From: Pseudotamlana haliotis
GTDB taxonomy: Bacteria > Bacteroidota > Bacteroidia > Flavobacteriales > Flavobacteriaceae
Reading direction: 5' to 3'
Assembly: GCF_008806375.1 (NCBI RefSeq)
Contig: NZ_WAAT01000032.1
Location: forward strand, 340-55,490
DNA length: 55,151 nt
Shown: one piece after another, positions 40,545-49,229 of the stretch
Layout of the letters: every line of letters begins with the position of its first letter
Position numbering within the stretch: position 1 is the stretch's first letter
Program-made: the position numbers and the translations under genes
The notes under the pieces: model-generated
Database searches by the model: none
Told to the model about the DNA's origin: nothing
What the model saw: the letters and a program-made list of their open reading frames with translations, nothing else

Positions 40545-40981
40545 TGACACTGTTAATTTTACATATAGTCATGATGCTTGTATCAAACTCGAATACTCCA
40601 GATTTTATTCAAGAATATCATAAGGCTTTAACCAAAGAGAAAGAGCAAGAATTCATTGCTAAGTATGAAAAAAGTAATGAAATTGATATTAAAGCTTATG
40701 TGGTTTCGTTTAAAATGAAGCAAGCAAAATACGAGCGCATGCCTTGGAATAAAATGAAAGTTTTTACTACTTATAAAAATCAATTAGAAGAACTAATTTC
40801 TAAACATCCAGGAAATATGAATTTAAGATATGTTAGGTTGGTTATTCAAGAAAATGTACCAAGTATTTTAAATTATAGTTCGGATATAGAAAACGATAAG
40901 GCCTATTTAAGCAAAATGATGAAACGTAAAGATGACACCGATTATCTAGATCCTTATATCAAAAAAAATACATCACTATGA
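40544..40981 (+). CDS. Uncharacterised protein in the carotenoid operon
   Basis: This 145-residue protein has an N-terminal hydrophobic stretch (MTLLILHIVMMLVSNS) that may be a signal peptide. A helical, charged body follows with QEYHKALTKEKEQEFIAKY, RMPWNKMKVFTTYKNQLEEL, NLRYVRLVIQENVPSILNY and the end DTDYLDPYIKK. I know no function for it. It is locked between crtB (1-bp overlap) and crtZ (4-bp overlap), so it is translated with the pathway. It may be an assembly factor, a carotenoid carrier or a stress protein; the sequence does not decide. Confidence 0.78.
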   Translation: MTLLILHIVMMLVSNSNTPDFIQEYHKALTKEKEQEFIAKYEKSNEIDIKAYVVSFKMKQAKYERMPWNKMKVFTTYKNQLEELISKHPGNMNLRYVRLVIQENVPSILNYSSDIENDKAYLSKMMKRKDDTDYLDPYIKKNTSL

Positions 40982-41433
40982 ACGCAGTGGTTTTTATAGG
41001 AATTACAATGCTAACCTTTGTTGTTATGGAAGGGGTAACCTGGTGTACCCATAAATATGTTATGCATGGTTTTGGTTGGTTTTTGCATGAAGACCATCAT
41101 CAACCGGGATATCCGCATGTTTTCGAGAAAAATGATGCGTTTTTTGTCGTTTTTGCTATTCCTAGTATTTTATTGTTTTACTTTGGAATTAGACGTGAAT
41201 TAAATTACCTTTTCTTTATAGGATTAGGTGTTTTATGTTACGGTGTAGCTTACTTTTTAATTCATGATGTATTGATTCATAGACGATTTAAATGGTTTAA
41301 AAACACTAAAAGTCGCTACTTAAAAGGGTTGAGAAAAGCTCATAAAATACATCATAAGCATTTAGATAAGCCTGACGGCGAATGTTTTGGTATGCTATTA
41401 GTGCCTTTTAAATATTTTAAAAAATCACAGTGA
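40978..41433 (+). CDS. crtZ: Beta-carotene hydroxylase (CrtZ)
   Basis: This 151-residue membrane di-iron hydroxylase has the His-box motifs CTHKYVMHGFGWFLHEDHHQPG, FLIHDVLIHRRFKW and KAHKIHHKHLDKPDGECFG, which bind the iron pair. It adds hydroxyl groups to the beta rings, making zeaxanthin. Three to four membrane helices are visible. Start and stop overlap its neighbours by 4 bp each. Confidence 0.95.
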   Translation: MNAVVFIGITMLTFVVMEGVTWCTHKYVMHGFGWFLHEDHHQPGYPHVFEKNDAFFVVFAIPSILLFYFGIRRELNYLFFIGLGVLCYGVAYFLIHDVLIHRRFKWFKNTKSRYLKGLRKAHKIHHKHLDKPDGECFGMLLVPFKYFKKSQ

Positions 41434-42128
41434 ATACATATTTATACTTATTTCTAAATTTAGGAAGCTTAAGCATCCCATTGCTATACAGTATTTTTGA
41501 AAAGAAATTTCATTTTATACAGTATTTTAAAGCAGCATGTTTTAGCATACTAACGGTTGCTGTTCCTTTTTTAATTTGGGATGCCTTGTTTACCAAAATG
41601 GGAGTTTGGGGATTTAACCCAGATTATCACTTGTCGGTTATGGCTTTAAATGTGCCAATAGAGGAATGGCTATTTTTCTTTTGTATTCCCTATGCTTGTT
41701 TATTTACTTATGAAGTGATACGGTATTATTTGCCAAATTTTAAGTTGTCTAAAGCAGGTGCAGTACTGGTTTGTGTGCTGTTATTAATTTTAACAAGCAC
41801 CTTACTGGTATTCAATTTTGGAAAATGGTATACCTCTGTTAATTTCATTTTTTTCATTATTTTAATTTTATACGGACTCAAAAATCATCTAGAAACCTTA
41901 CAATCTTATTTACCTGTTTTTGCAATAATCTTGATCCCGTTTTTTTTAGTAAATGGCGTGCTAACAGGAAGTTTTATTGAGTCGCCAATTGTTTGGTATG
42001 ACGATACTGAAAACCTTGGGTTTCGTTTATTCACTATTCCTTTTGAGGATGTTTTTTATGCCTTTAACTTGTTGTTTTTAGTTCAATTAGTCTTTAATTT
42101 TTTTAAAATAAAATACCATGCTAAATAA
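41430..42128 (+). CDS. Lycopene cyclase, fused two-domain type (CrtYc-CrtYd-like)
   Basis: This 232-residue membrane protein has two homologous cyclase domains of three helices. The first has WGFNPDYHLSVMALNVPIEEWLFF, the second WYDDTENLGFRLFTIPFEDVFYAFNLL; the PIEE and PFED acidic pairs are the catalytic signature. It closes both ends of lycopene to beta-rings. It starts with GTG, overlapping the crtZ stop by 4 bp, and overlaps tspO by 11 bp. This is the CrtYcd type, not the flavoprotein CrtY. Confidence 0.93.
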   Translation: MNTYLYLFLNLGSLSIPLLYSIFEKKFHFIQYFKAACFSILTVAVPFLIWDALFTKMGVWGFNPDYHLSVMALNVPIEEWLFFFCIPYACLFTYEVIRYYLPNFKLSKAGAVLVCVLLLILTSTLLVFNFGKWYTSVNFIFFIILILYGLKNHLETLQSYLPVFAIILIPFFLVNGVLTGSFIESPIVWYDDTENLGFRLFTIPFEDVFYAFNLLFLVQLVFNFFKIKYHAK

Positions 42129-42591
42129 CAAATACATTCGTTTTCTAATTTTTATAGCTGCTAATTTTCTAGCATTGGGTCTTGGGGTTATTTTCATGGA
42201 AAATGGGCCACAGTCAGAATGGTATACTTCGCTTAATCAAGCGCCGTGGACGCCTCCCAACTGGGCTTTTGGTGCAGCATGGTTTACGATCATGTTTCTC
42301 TTTTCTTTTTACATGACCAAGTTGAGCTTTCAATTTCAACTATTCAGTAAATACCTAATAACGATATACAGTGTACAATGGATTTTCAACGTGAGTTGGA
42401 ATTATATTTTCTTCAATAAGCATGAGGTTTTCATCGGGTTGATTGTAATTACTTTACTTTGGTTGCTGGTGGGTTATTTTACATTTAAATTCTTAAAAGA
42501 ACTTAAATGGTATACGCTATTAATAGTTCCTTATTTAATTTGGATGAGCATCGCAACCAGTTTAAATACCTATATATTATTTAATAATTAG
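42118..42591 (+). CDS. TspO/MBR family protein
   Basis: This 157-residue protein has five membrane helices. It carries the family marks YTSLNQAPWTPPNWAFGAAW, FSFYMTKL and WNYIFFNKHEVFIGL, rich in Trp. TspO proteins bind porphyrins and in photosynthetic bacteria tune carotenoid and pigment gene expression to light and oxygen, which fits this operon. It overlaps the cyclase gene by 11 bp. Confidence 0.93.
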   Translation: MLNNKYIRFLIFIAANFLALGLGVIFMENGPQSEWYTSLNQAPWTPPNWAFGAAWFTIMFLFSFYMTKLSFQFQLFSKYLITIYSVQWIFNVSWNYIFFNKHEVFIGLIVITLLWLLVGYFTFKFLKELKWYTLLIVPYLIWMSIATSLNTYILFNN

Positions 42592-42600
42592 AATACCTAA

Positions 42601-44019
42601 ATGAAGATTCTCGTTACAGGAACTACTGGTTATATAGCAAAGCGTTTAATCCCGATTTTGTTAGAAAATAACCATGCTTTAGTTTGTTGTGTTCGAGATA
42701 TAAATAGAGTTCCTTTAGAATTTAAAAATCATCCTTTAGTAGAATTTTTAGAAGTTGATTTTTTAAAGCCATCAAAAGTAAAATTTCCAGACGATTTAGA
42801 TGCTACGTATTATCTAATTCATTCTATGTCCACCAGCAGTTCTAATTTTGAAGATTTAGAAAATACATGTGCTGAAAACTTTAAAAGTTTACTTGAAAGC
42901 ACCCAGTGTAGGCAAGTGCTTTATTTAAGCGGTATTGTAAATGCAGATACTTTATCTAAGCACCTAAAGTCGCGACTTCAGGTTGAAAAAACACTGCGTT
43001 CAGATAGCTATAGTTTAACCACCTTCAGAGCAGGAATTATTGTTGGTAGCGGAAGTGCCTCCTTCGAAATTATTAGAGACCTTGTTGAAAAATTACCCGT
43101 GATGGTCACGCCTAAGTGGTTAGATACAAAAACGCAGCCCATAGCTATTCGAGATGTTTTAAGTTTTTTGGAAAAAGCTTTAGGACGGGAAGAAACCTTT
43201 AATAAATCATTTGATATTTGTGGTCCTGAAATTTTAACCTATAAAGAGATGTTGCTTCAATTTGCCGAAGTTAGAGGCTTTAAACGTTACATCTTTACTT
43301 TACCAGTTTTAACGCCGAAACTATCTTCATATTGGTTGTACTTCGTGACGTCTACTTCGTTTAAGCTAGCGCAAGCACTGGTAGATAGTATGAAAGTTGA
43401 AGTTATAGCAAAGCCTAGTGAAATTAATAAAATTATAGGCGTAGAACCCATAGATTATAAAACTTCTGTAGCATTAGCATTTCAAATTATCGAACAAAAC
43501 ACGGTCGTTTCTAGTTGGAAAGATGCTATAAGTAGTGGAGTTATTCACAACCAACTAAGTGAACACATTCAAATACCGGAATTTGGTTGTTTTAAAGATA
43601 TTCGTTCTAGAAAGATAGAAAATGAAGCTCAGACCATGCTTAAAATATGGTCTATTGGTGGTAAAAATGGTTGGTATAAACTAAATGGCTTATGGAAGTT
43701 AAGAGGGTTTATAGATCAAATATTTGGAGGCGTAGGTTTGCGTAGAGGTAGGAGAGATGATACCGACTTAAGAGCGGGAGATGCCCTAGATTTCTGGAGA
43801 GTATTATTAGCAGATAAAGAAAAGAAAAGAGTATTGCTTTTCGCTGAAATGAAATTACCTGGAGAAGCTTGGTTGGAGTTTGAAATTATAGAAGGAAACT
43901 TGTACCAACGCGCTGTTTTTAGACCTAAAGGGCTCTTAGGAAGATTGTATTGGTACGCCGTACTCCCTTTTCATGCTTTTGTATTTAATGGCATGATTGA
44001 CGAATTAGTAGCTACTTAA
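42601..44019 (+). CDS. SDR-family NAD(P)-binding protein with DUF2867 tail
   Basis: This 472-residue protein starts KILVTGTTGYIAKRLIPILLENN, an extended-SDR nucleotide loop, with YYLIHSMSTSSSNFEDLE next and TFRAGIIVGSGSASFEIIRDL in the substrate region. The C-terminal part (about 315-470, WSIGGKNGWYKLNGLWKLRGF and AVFRPKGLLGRLYWYAVLPFHAFVF) is a DUF2867 helix-grip domain. Together these suggest a reductase or isomerase for a hydrophobic ligand. The operon context makes a carotenoid or quinone substrate possible, but that is inference. Confidence 0.9.
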   Translation: MKILVTGTTGYIAKRLIPILLENNHALVCCVRDINRVPLEFKNHPLVEFLEVDFLKPSKVKFPDDLDATYYLIHSMSTSSSNFEDLENTCAENFKSLLESTQCRQVLYLSGIVNADTLSKHLKSRLQVEKTLRSDSYSLTTFRAGIIVGSGSASFEIIRDLVEKLPVMVTPKWLDTKTQPIAIRDVLSFLEKALGREETFNKSFDICGPEILTYKEMLLQFAEVRGFKRYIFTLPVLTPKLSSYWLYFVTSTSFKLAQALVDSMKVEVIAKPSEINKIIGVEPIDYKTSVALAFQIIEQNTVVSSWKDAISSGVIHNQLSEHIQIPEFGCFKDIRSRKIENEAQTMLKIWSIGGKNGWYKLNGLWKLRGFIDQIFGGVGLRRGRRDDTDLRAGDALDFWRVLLADKEKKRVLLFAEMKLPGEAWLEFEIIEGNLYQRAVFRPKGLLGRLYWYAVLPFHAFVFNGMIDELVAT

Positions 44020-44029
44020 AAATATAGTA

Positions 44030-44530
44030 ATGTCCAAAAATAACGATATAGAGATCTTCGATTTTAATTTAAATGTAAACCCAAACAAATGGTATCAAAT
44101 TAGTGATACGGTTATGGGTGGCGTTTCTAGTTCAAACATGCTCATTGATGAACATGGTAATGGTGTTTTCACTGGAAATGTGTCACTTGAAAATAATGGC
44201 GGGTTTACCATGACACGCCTGCCAGTAAAAATTAAAAAAGAAAAGCATCATAAAAAAATAGAGCTACACCTGGTTGGTGATGCTAAGAGGTATCAGTTTA
44301 GAATAAAATCTACAAGTACTCAATTTTACTGGTACATACATCCCTTTGAAGCGGAAAAAGGGAAACATAAAGTTGAGCTTCTTCTAAAAGACTTTTACCC
44401 ATCATATCGTGGTAATATATTAAAACTGGATAATTTTTCAGAAGATTCTATCATGGAAGTTGCCTTTTTCATAGGAAACAAAAAAAATGAAATTTTCAAT
44501 TTAGTTATAGATAAAATAATCTTAACATAA
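44030..44530 (+). CDS. CIA30 family protein
   Basis: This 166-residue protein has NPNKWYQISDTVMGGVSSSNM, GNVSLENNGGFTMTRLP and KRYQFRIKSTSTQFYWYI, the beta-jellyroll signature of the CIA30 (complex I intermediate-associated protein 30) family. No signal peptide. In bacteria it often accompanies SDR and photolyase genes, but its role is not known. It follows the SDR gene by 10 bp. Confidence 0.88.
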   Translation: MSKNNDIEIFDFNLNVNPNKWYQISDTVMGGVSSSNMLIDEHGNGVFTGNVSLENNGGFTMTRLPVKIKKEKHHKKIELHLVGDAKRYQFRIKSTSTQFYWYIHPFEAEKGKHKVELLLKDFYPSYRGNILKLDNFSEDSIMEVAFFIGNKKNEIFNLVIDKIILT

Positions 44531-44564
44531 TTAAAGAGAACCTTTTAAACTTAATTGAAGTAAA

Positions 44565-45050
44565 ATGATCCAATTCAAAAAACATTCAGGAATATATACG
44601 CTTAGTACTGAGCAAATTTTAAACATACCATTAGAGGAAGCTTGGGTATTCTTTAGTAATCCTAAAAATTTAGCTAAAATAACACCTTCTAAAATGGGTT
44701 TTGAAATCACCTCAGACGTTGAAAGAAGTGCTTATCCAGGACAAATCATCAGCTATAAAATAGGTGTTCTTCCTGGGATCCAACAAAATTGGGTCACAGA
44801 AATCACACAGGTAAAAAATCATGAGTTTTTTATTGATGAACAACGCTTCGGTCCTTATAAAATGTGGCATCATGAACATTTTTTTGAAGCACTTCCTGAC
44901 GGAAAAACATTAATGCGTGATAAAGTGTCTTATAAATTACCGTTTGGTTTTTTAGGTCATTTTATACATAACATGTATATAAAAAGTGAGTTACAAACCA
45001 TTTTTAATTACAGATATAGCACCTTAGAAACTCGATTCAATGGAAGATAA
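44565..45050 (+). CDS. SRPBCC (coenzyme Q-binding/START-like) protein
   Basis: This 161-residue helix-grip domain protein has STEQILNIPLEEAWVFFSNPKNLAKITPSKMGF, then YKIGVLPGIQQNWVTEITQV, FIDEQRFGPYKMWHHEHFF and a C-terminal helix. Members bind lipids, quinones or polyketides. It sits between the CIA30 and photolyase genes and overlaps the photolyase by 11 bp. A role in handling a hydrophobic pigment or antenna molecule is possible but unsupported by specific residues. Confidence 0.9.
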   Translation: MIQFKKHSGIYTLSTEQILNIPLEEAWVFFSNPKNLAKITPSKMGFEITSDVERSAYPGQIISYKIGVLPGIQQNWVTEITQVKNHEFFIDEQRFGPYKMWHHEHFFEALPDGKTLMRDKVSYKLPFGFLGHFIHNMYIKSELQTIFNYRYSTLETRFNGR

Positions 45051-46332
45051 AATAGCTGTTTTTTGGTTTCGACGTGATTTGCGTTTGGAAGATAATGTTG
45101 CGCTTCATCATGCTTTAAACTCAGGGTTTAAGGTATTACCAATTTTTATTTTTGATGAAGAAATTATTAATACGTTACCTAAGCAAGATGCGCGCATAAC
45201 TTTCATCTACAAGAGTTTAAAAGAAATCGATAATCAGCTTAAAACTATTGGCAGCTCATTGCGCGTTTTAAAAGGTGAGCCTTTGGAAATATGGGATAAG
45301 CTGGTTTTAGATTATAAGGTTAAAAAGGTTTTCTTCAATAAAGATTACGAACCCTATGCCTTAAAAAGGGATGAAAGTGTGAAGGCTTTACTTAAATCTA
45401 AAGGCATAGAAACTCACACGTATAAAGATCAAGTCATTTTTGAGGCGGATGAAGTTTTAAAAGCAAACCAAACGCCGTATACTGTTTACACACCTTATAA
45501 AAACCAATGGTTAAAACAATTTGATGTTGATAAACATGTTAAGTTATTCGATTGTCAAGAGTTTAAAAGTAATTTTGTTTCTGTAAATATAAATTTTCCA
45601 AAGTTAGTAAGTATTGGTTTTGAAGAAAGTTCTATTAAAGTAAAACCCTATAGCCTTGATGATTTGGTGCAGTATGATGCTGTACGTGATTTTCCAGCCT
45701 TAGATAAAACATCGCATTTGTCGCCTTATTTAAGGTTTGGTTTAGTAAGTATTCGTCAGGTGGTAAAACATGCTTTTAACACTAACGCAGTGTTTTTAAG
45801 CGAACTTATTTGGCGTGAATTTTTTATGCAAATATTATTTAATTTCCCTAAAGTGGTTACTCAAAATTTTAAACCAAAGTATGATGCCGTAATATGGAGA
45901 AATGATCCAACAGATTTTAAAAAATGGTGTGCTGGTCAAACTGGTTACCCTTTAGTTGATGCTGGTATGCGGCAATTAAACCAAACGGGCTATATGCACA
46001 ATCGGGTTCGTATGATTACTGCTGGGTTTTTATGCAAACACCTTTTAATTGACTGGAGGTGGGGTGAAGCCTATTTTGCTGAAAAGTTATTAGATTTTGA
46101 GCTGGCTTCCAATAATGGAAACTGGCAATGGGCAGCAGGTACGGGTTGCGATGCAGCACCTTACTTCAGGATATTTAATCCGACCACTCAGATTCAAAAA
46201 TTCGATAAAAATTTAGAATATATTAAAAAGTGGGTGCCAGAGTTTCAAGAGTTGACTTATCCTAAGCCTATAATCAATCACAAAGAAGCACGCGAACGTT
46301 GTTTAAAGGTTTATCGTGAAGCATTAAATTGA
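45040..46332 (+). CDS. phr: Deoxyribodipyrimidine photo-lyase (class I)
   Basis: This 430-residue flavoprotein has an N-terminal antenna domain (VFWFRRDLRLEDNVALHHAL) and a C-terminal FAD domain with LSPYLRFGLVSIRQVV, LVDAGMRQLNQTGYMHNRVRM and NGNWQWAAGTGCDAAPYFRIFNP. The conserved Trp chain and the WRWGEAYFAEKLLDFELASN block point to DNA repair rather than a pure cryptochrome. It uses blue light to split UV dimers. It is the last gene of the light operon, followed by a gap and then the M28 gene's terminator. Confidence 0.94.
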   Translation: MEDKIAVFWFRRDLRLEDNVALHHALNSGFKVLPIFIFDEEIINTLPKQDARITFIYKSLKEIDNQLKTIGSSLRVLKGEPLEIWDKLVLDYKVKKVFFNKDYEPYALKRDESVKALLKSKGIETHTYKDQVIFEADEVLKANQTPYTVYTPYKNQWLKQFDVDKHVKLFDCQEFKSNFVSVNINFPKLVSIGFEESSIKVKPYSLDDLVQYDAVRDFPALDKTSHLSPYLRFGLVSIRQVVKHAFNTNAVFLSELIWREFFMQILFNFPKVVTQNFKPKYDAVIWRNDPTDFKKWCAGQTGYPLVDAGMRQLNQTGYMHNRVRMITAGFLCKHLLIDWRWGEAYFAEKLLDFELASNNGNWQWAAGTGCDAAPYFRIFNPTTQIQKFDKNLEYIKKWVPEFQELTYPKPIINHKEARERCLKVYREALN

Positions 46333-46351
46333 AAGTTGTTATCAATTTCAT

Positions 46352-46392
46352 AAAAAAAAGCTGATTAAAAAGAGATACTTTCTAATCAGCTT
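46352..46392 (-). terminator. Terminator of the M28 peptidase gene, also facing phr
   Basis: AAGCTGATTA (46358-46367) pairs with TAATCAGCTT (46383-46392); on the minus strand it is followed by eight T. It separates convergent phr and the peptidase gene. Confidence 0.82.
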
Positions 46393-46420
46393 CTGTAAGT
46401 TTATAATAGAAGTGAAATTT

Positions 46421-47431
46421 TTAATCCAACTTCACACGGTTTTCGCGGTTAGCCAATTCCCAAGCTGTATAAAAGATTAGGCGTGTACGTGTTTCTAAAA
46501 ATTCATAGTTTATTTTATCTGGTGTGTCACTTGGCTTGTGATAATCATCGTGTGTTCCATTAAAATAGAAAATCACCGGAATGTTGTTTTTTGCAAAATT
46601 GTAGTGGTCTGAACGGTAATAAAAACGGTTTGGGTCGTTTTCATCATTATAAGTGTAGTCTAAATCTAAATTCACATATTTATTATTTACCGCTTCAGAA
46701 ACATCATGTAGCTCTTGACTCAGCTTATCTGATCCAATAAGGTATAAGTAGTTATCACCACCTTCGTGGTTGTCGTCTACACGCCCAATCATATCAATGT
46801 TTAAGTCGGTTACCGTATTTTCTAAAGGAAAGATAGGTTCAACATCTGTGTAATATTTAGAACCTTGTAAACCAATTTCTTCTGCGGTAACGTGTAAAAA
46901 CAGAATAGATCGTTTCGGGCCTTTACCATCTAATTCAGCGGCCTTAAAAGCTTTTGCGATTTCTAAAATAGCTACTGTTCCAGAGCCATCATCATCAGCA
47001 CCATTATTTATATCGCCGTTAGCAGACACACCAATATGGTCTAAATGTGCCGAAATTACTAGAATTTCATCTGGTTTTTCAGAACCTTTAATGTAAGCCA
47101 ATACATTTTCAGAATCTTTTGTGCCGTTAGGAAGGAAGGAAGCTGGAACTTTTTGATGATAATTACCTTCGGCAATAGGAGAAGGAATGTCATTTGCCAC
47201 GTAAAAGTCTTTTAAAAATTCCACGGCTTTCTTTTGTCCGGGTTCACCGGTGCCACGACCTTCAAATTCATCAGAAGCATAAATATAAAGGTTCTTTTTA
47301 AGGTCTGCTGCAGTGATTTTTTCTGCATAGGTTTCAGCTGAAGCTGTTGTAGTCTCTACATTATTCTGAGATTCGCCTTTACAGGAAGTGAATAAAAGAG
47401 AAAGGCATACAAGTGTTAGTAAATTTTTCAA
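46421..47431 (-). CDS. M28 family zinc aminopeptidase, lipoprotein
   Basis: This 336-residue protein has a lipoprotein signal (LTLVCLSLLFTSC) and an M28 catalytic domain. Metal ligands are visible in SAHLDHIG, NGADDDGSGTVA, HVTAEEIGLQGSKYY and NIDMIGR, with a late His in YRSDHYNFAKNNIPVIFYFNG. It should cleave N-terminal amino acids from peptides in the periplasm or at the outer membrane. Single gene, with its own terminator. Confidence 0.93.
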   Translation of the reverse strand: MKNLLTLVCLSLLFTSCKGESQNNVETTTASAETYAEKITAADLKKNLYIYASDEFEGRGTGEPGQKKAVEFLKDFYVANDIPSPIAEGNYHQKVPASFLPNGTKDSENVLAYIKGSEKPDEILVISAHLDHIGVSANGDINNGADDDGSGTVAILEIAKAFKAAELDGKGPKRSILFLHVTAEEIGLQGSKYYTDVEPIFPLENTVTDLNIDMIGRVDDNHEGGDNYLYLIGSDKLSQELHDVSEAVNNKYVNLDLDYTYNDENDPNRFYYRSDHYNFAKNNIPVIFYFNGTHDDYHKPSDTPDKINYEFLETRTRLIFYTAWELANRENRVKLD

Positions 47432-47556
47432 ATGAAATAAAGTTTAAAATTGTACGGCTATATTACAAAATTGAATTTATTGAAATTTGATTTCAGCTTA
47501 CTTTAACAGTTCAATATATGATTTTTAGTGCCATTCATTAAATTATTATCATTATG

Positions 47557-47602
47557 ATAAAAAAGATAGAATGATAAATGTCAGTATCCGTATCTTTTTT
47601 AT
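47557..47602. promoter_or_regulatory. Perfect inverted repeat upstream of the transporter promoter
   Basis: ATAAAAAAGATA (47557-47568) and TATCTTTTTTAT (47591-47602) are perfect 12-bp arms 22 bp apart, ending 5 bp before the TACATTTG box. It covers the -33 region, so it may be an operator, or a terminator for no visible gene. Confidence 0.45.
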
Positions 47603-47606
47603 AAAT

Positions 47607-47614
47607 TACATTTG
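47607..47614 (+). promoter_or_regulatory. Predicted -7 box (TACATTTG) of the transporter gene
   Basis: Exact TAnnTTTG match, 25 bp before the ATG at 47640. Confidence 0.6.
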
Positions 47615-47639
47615 TATCTTAAAATTTAAATTATAATTG

Positions 47640-49229
47640 ATGGAGTTTTTAAACGCGACTTATCTAGCCTTATTTTTAATTATTTGTATCGGATTTATTA
47701 TAGGAAACATTAAAATTAAAGGCATATCGCTAGATGTTTCTGCCATTATTTTTGTCGCACTACTCTTTGGCCACTTTGGCGTGGAACTCCCGGATATTTT
47801 ACAGAAAATTGGATTAATACTTTTCATTTACACTATTGGGTTGCAAGCAGGGCCTGGTTTTTTTGATTCTTTTAAAGAAAATGGTAAAAACTTAGTGACT
47901 ATAGCCGCATTGATTGTGGTGTCTGCTGCGGTGATTACCTTTTTAGCCATCCAGTTTTTAGCTATTGATAAGTCTATTGCTATTGGTTTGATGGCTGGGG
48001 CGCTAACGAGTACGCCTGGTTTAGCCACGGCTATTGATGTAACCCAATCGCCATTAGCGTCTATTGGTTACGGTATAGCTTATCCGTTTGGCGTTATTGG
48101 TGTTATTTTATTTGTAAAATTATATCCGAAAATTTTCAGAATTAATCTTACTAAGGAAGAGGAAGAATACGAAGAAAAAGCACACGGGCATTTTGATATA
48201 ATAACCCGATGTAATTTTTTAGTGGAGCACGAAAGTGTGATTGGTAGAACGATAGAAGATTTGCAAATTGGTTCTATGACCAAAGGTGTGGTTTCTCGTG
48301 TAAAACATAAGAATGAAGCCTTTGTTCCGAAGAAAAATACGGTATTACATAAAGGTGATTATATACGAGTTGTAGGTACGGAAGATGCGTTAAAACGAGT
48401 GGAATTGTTAATCGGGCCTAAGTCTGATGTTGAAATTTCATTTGGAGAAGAATACGTTGTGCAGTCTTATTTAGTAACTAAAACTGAATTAGTAAATAAA
48501 ACTTTAGGGGAGTTAAATCTTAAAGATAATTTTGGTGCGACTATCACTAGAGTTCGAAGAAGTGGTATAGATTTATCACCTAGACTTTCTTTGAAGCTTC
48601 AAATTGGTGATAAACTGATGATTTCGAGTCAGAAAAGCAGCGCGAAGCAGATTTCTAAATTAATTGGTGATAATAAAAGTAAGTTATCTGATACTGACTT
48701 CTTCCCATTAGCATTAGGTATCGTTTTAGGTATTTTAGTCGGTGGCGTTTCTTTATCTTTTGGAGATGCGTTTACATTCAATCTTGGATTAACAGGAGGT
48801 GTGCTTATTGTCGCTATGATTTTGGGTAGAATTGGTAAAACCGGAAAAATGCTTTGGGTGATGAGTGGTAATTCTAATCACTTACTGCGTCAGTTTGGAT
48901 TAATGCTTTTTCTAGCCGTGGTTGGAACCAATGCTGGTTCGACCTTAGTAGAAACTTATTCACAATACGGGATTAAGTTATTTTTAATAGGTGGTGTTAT
49001 CACTTTTGTGCCAATGGTTTTGGCAGCTATTGTAGCTCGCTTGTTTTTTAAAATCAATATTTTAACCCTTTTAGGAACTTTAACTGGGTCTATGACAAGT
49101 ACCCCTGGTTTAGCGGCTGTAGATACGATGACTAAAACCGATGCCCCTTCTGTGGCTTATGCAACGGTATATCCTATTGCTATGGTGTTGTTAATTATTT
49201 GTACTCAAATTTTAGGCTTAATCTTTTAA
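47640..49229 (+). CDS. AspT/YidE/YbjL-type putative transporter
   Basis: This 529-residue protein has two halves of about five to six membrane helices, each with the duplication-domain signature (GLQAGPGFFDSFKENGKNL; ALTSTPGLATAIDVT; GSMTSTPGLAAVDTM in the second half). Between them (about 185-345) are two cytoplasmic TrkA-C domains (VIGRTIEDLQIGSMTKGVVSRVKH and LVNKTLGELNLKDNFGATITRVRR). The family includes the aspartate/alanine exchanger AspT; substrate is not known here. The ATG at 47640 is preferred over an adjacent TTG. It ends head-to-head with lrgB, with no bases between the two stops. Confidence 0.92.
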   Translation: MEFLNATYLALFLIICIGFIIGNIKIKGISLDVSAIIFVALLFGHFGVELPDILQKIGLILFIYTIGLQAGPGFFDSFKENGKNLVTIAALIVVSAAVITFLAIQFLAIDKSIAIGLMAGALTSTPGLATAIDVTQSPLASIGYGIAYPFGVIGVILFVKLYPKIFRINLTKEEEEYEEKAHGHFDIITRCNFLVEHESVIGRTIEDLQIGSMTKGVVSRVKHKNEAFVPKKNTVLHKGDYIRVVGTEDALKRVELLIGPKSDVEISFGEEYVVQSYLVTKTELVNKTLGELNLKDNFGATITRVRRSGIDLSPRLSLKLQIGDKLMISSQKSSAKQISKLIGDNKSKLSDTDFFPLALGIVLGILVGGVSLSFGDAFTFNLGLTGGVLIVAMILGRIGKTGKMLWVMSGNSNHLLRQFGLMLFLAVVGTNAGSTLVETYSQYGIKLFLIGGVITFVPMVLAAIVARLFFKINILTLLGTLTGSMTSTPGLAAVDTMTKTDAPSVAYATVYPIAMVLLIICTQILGLIF

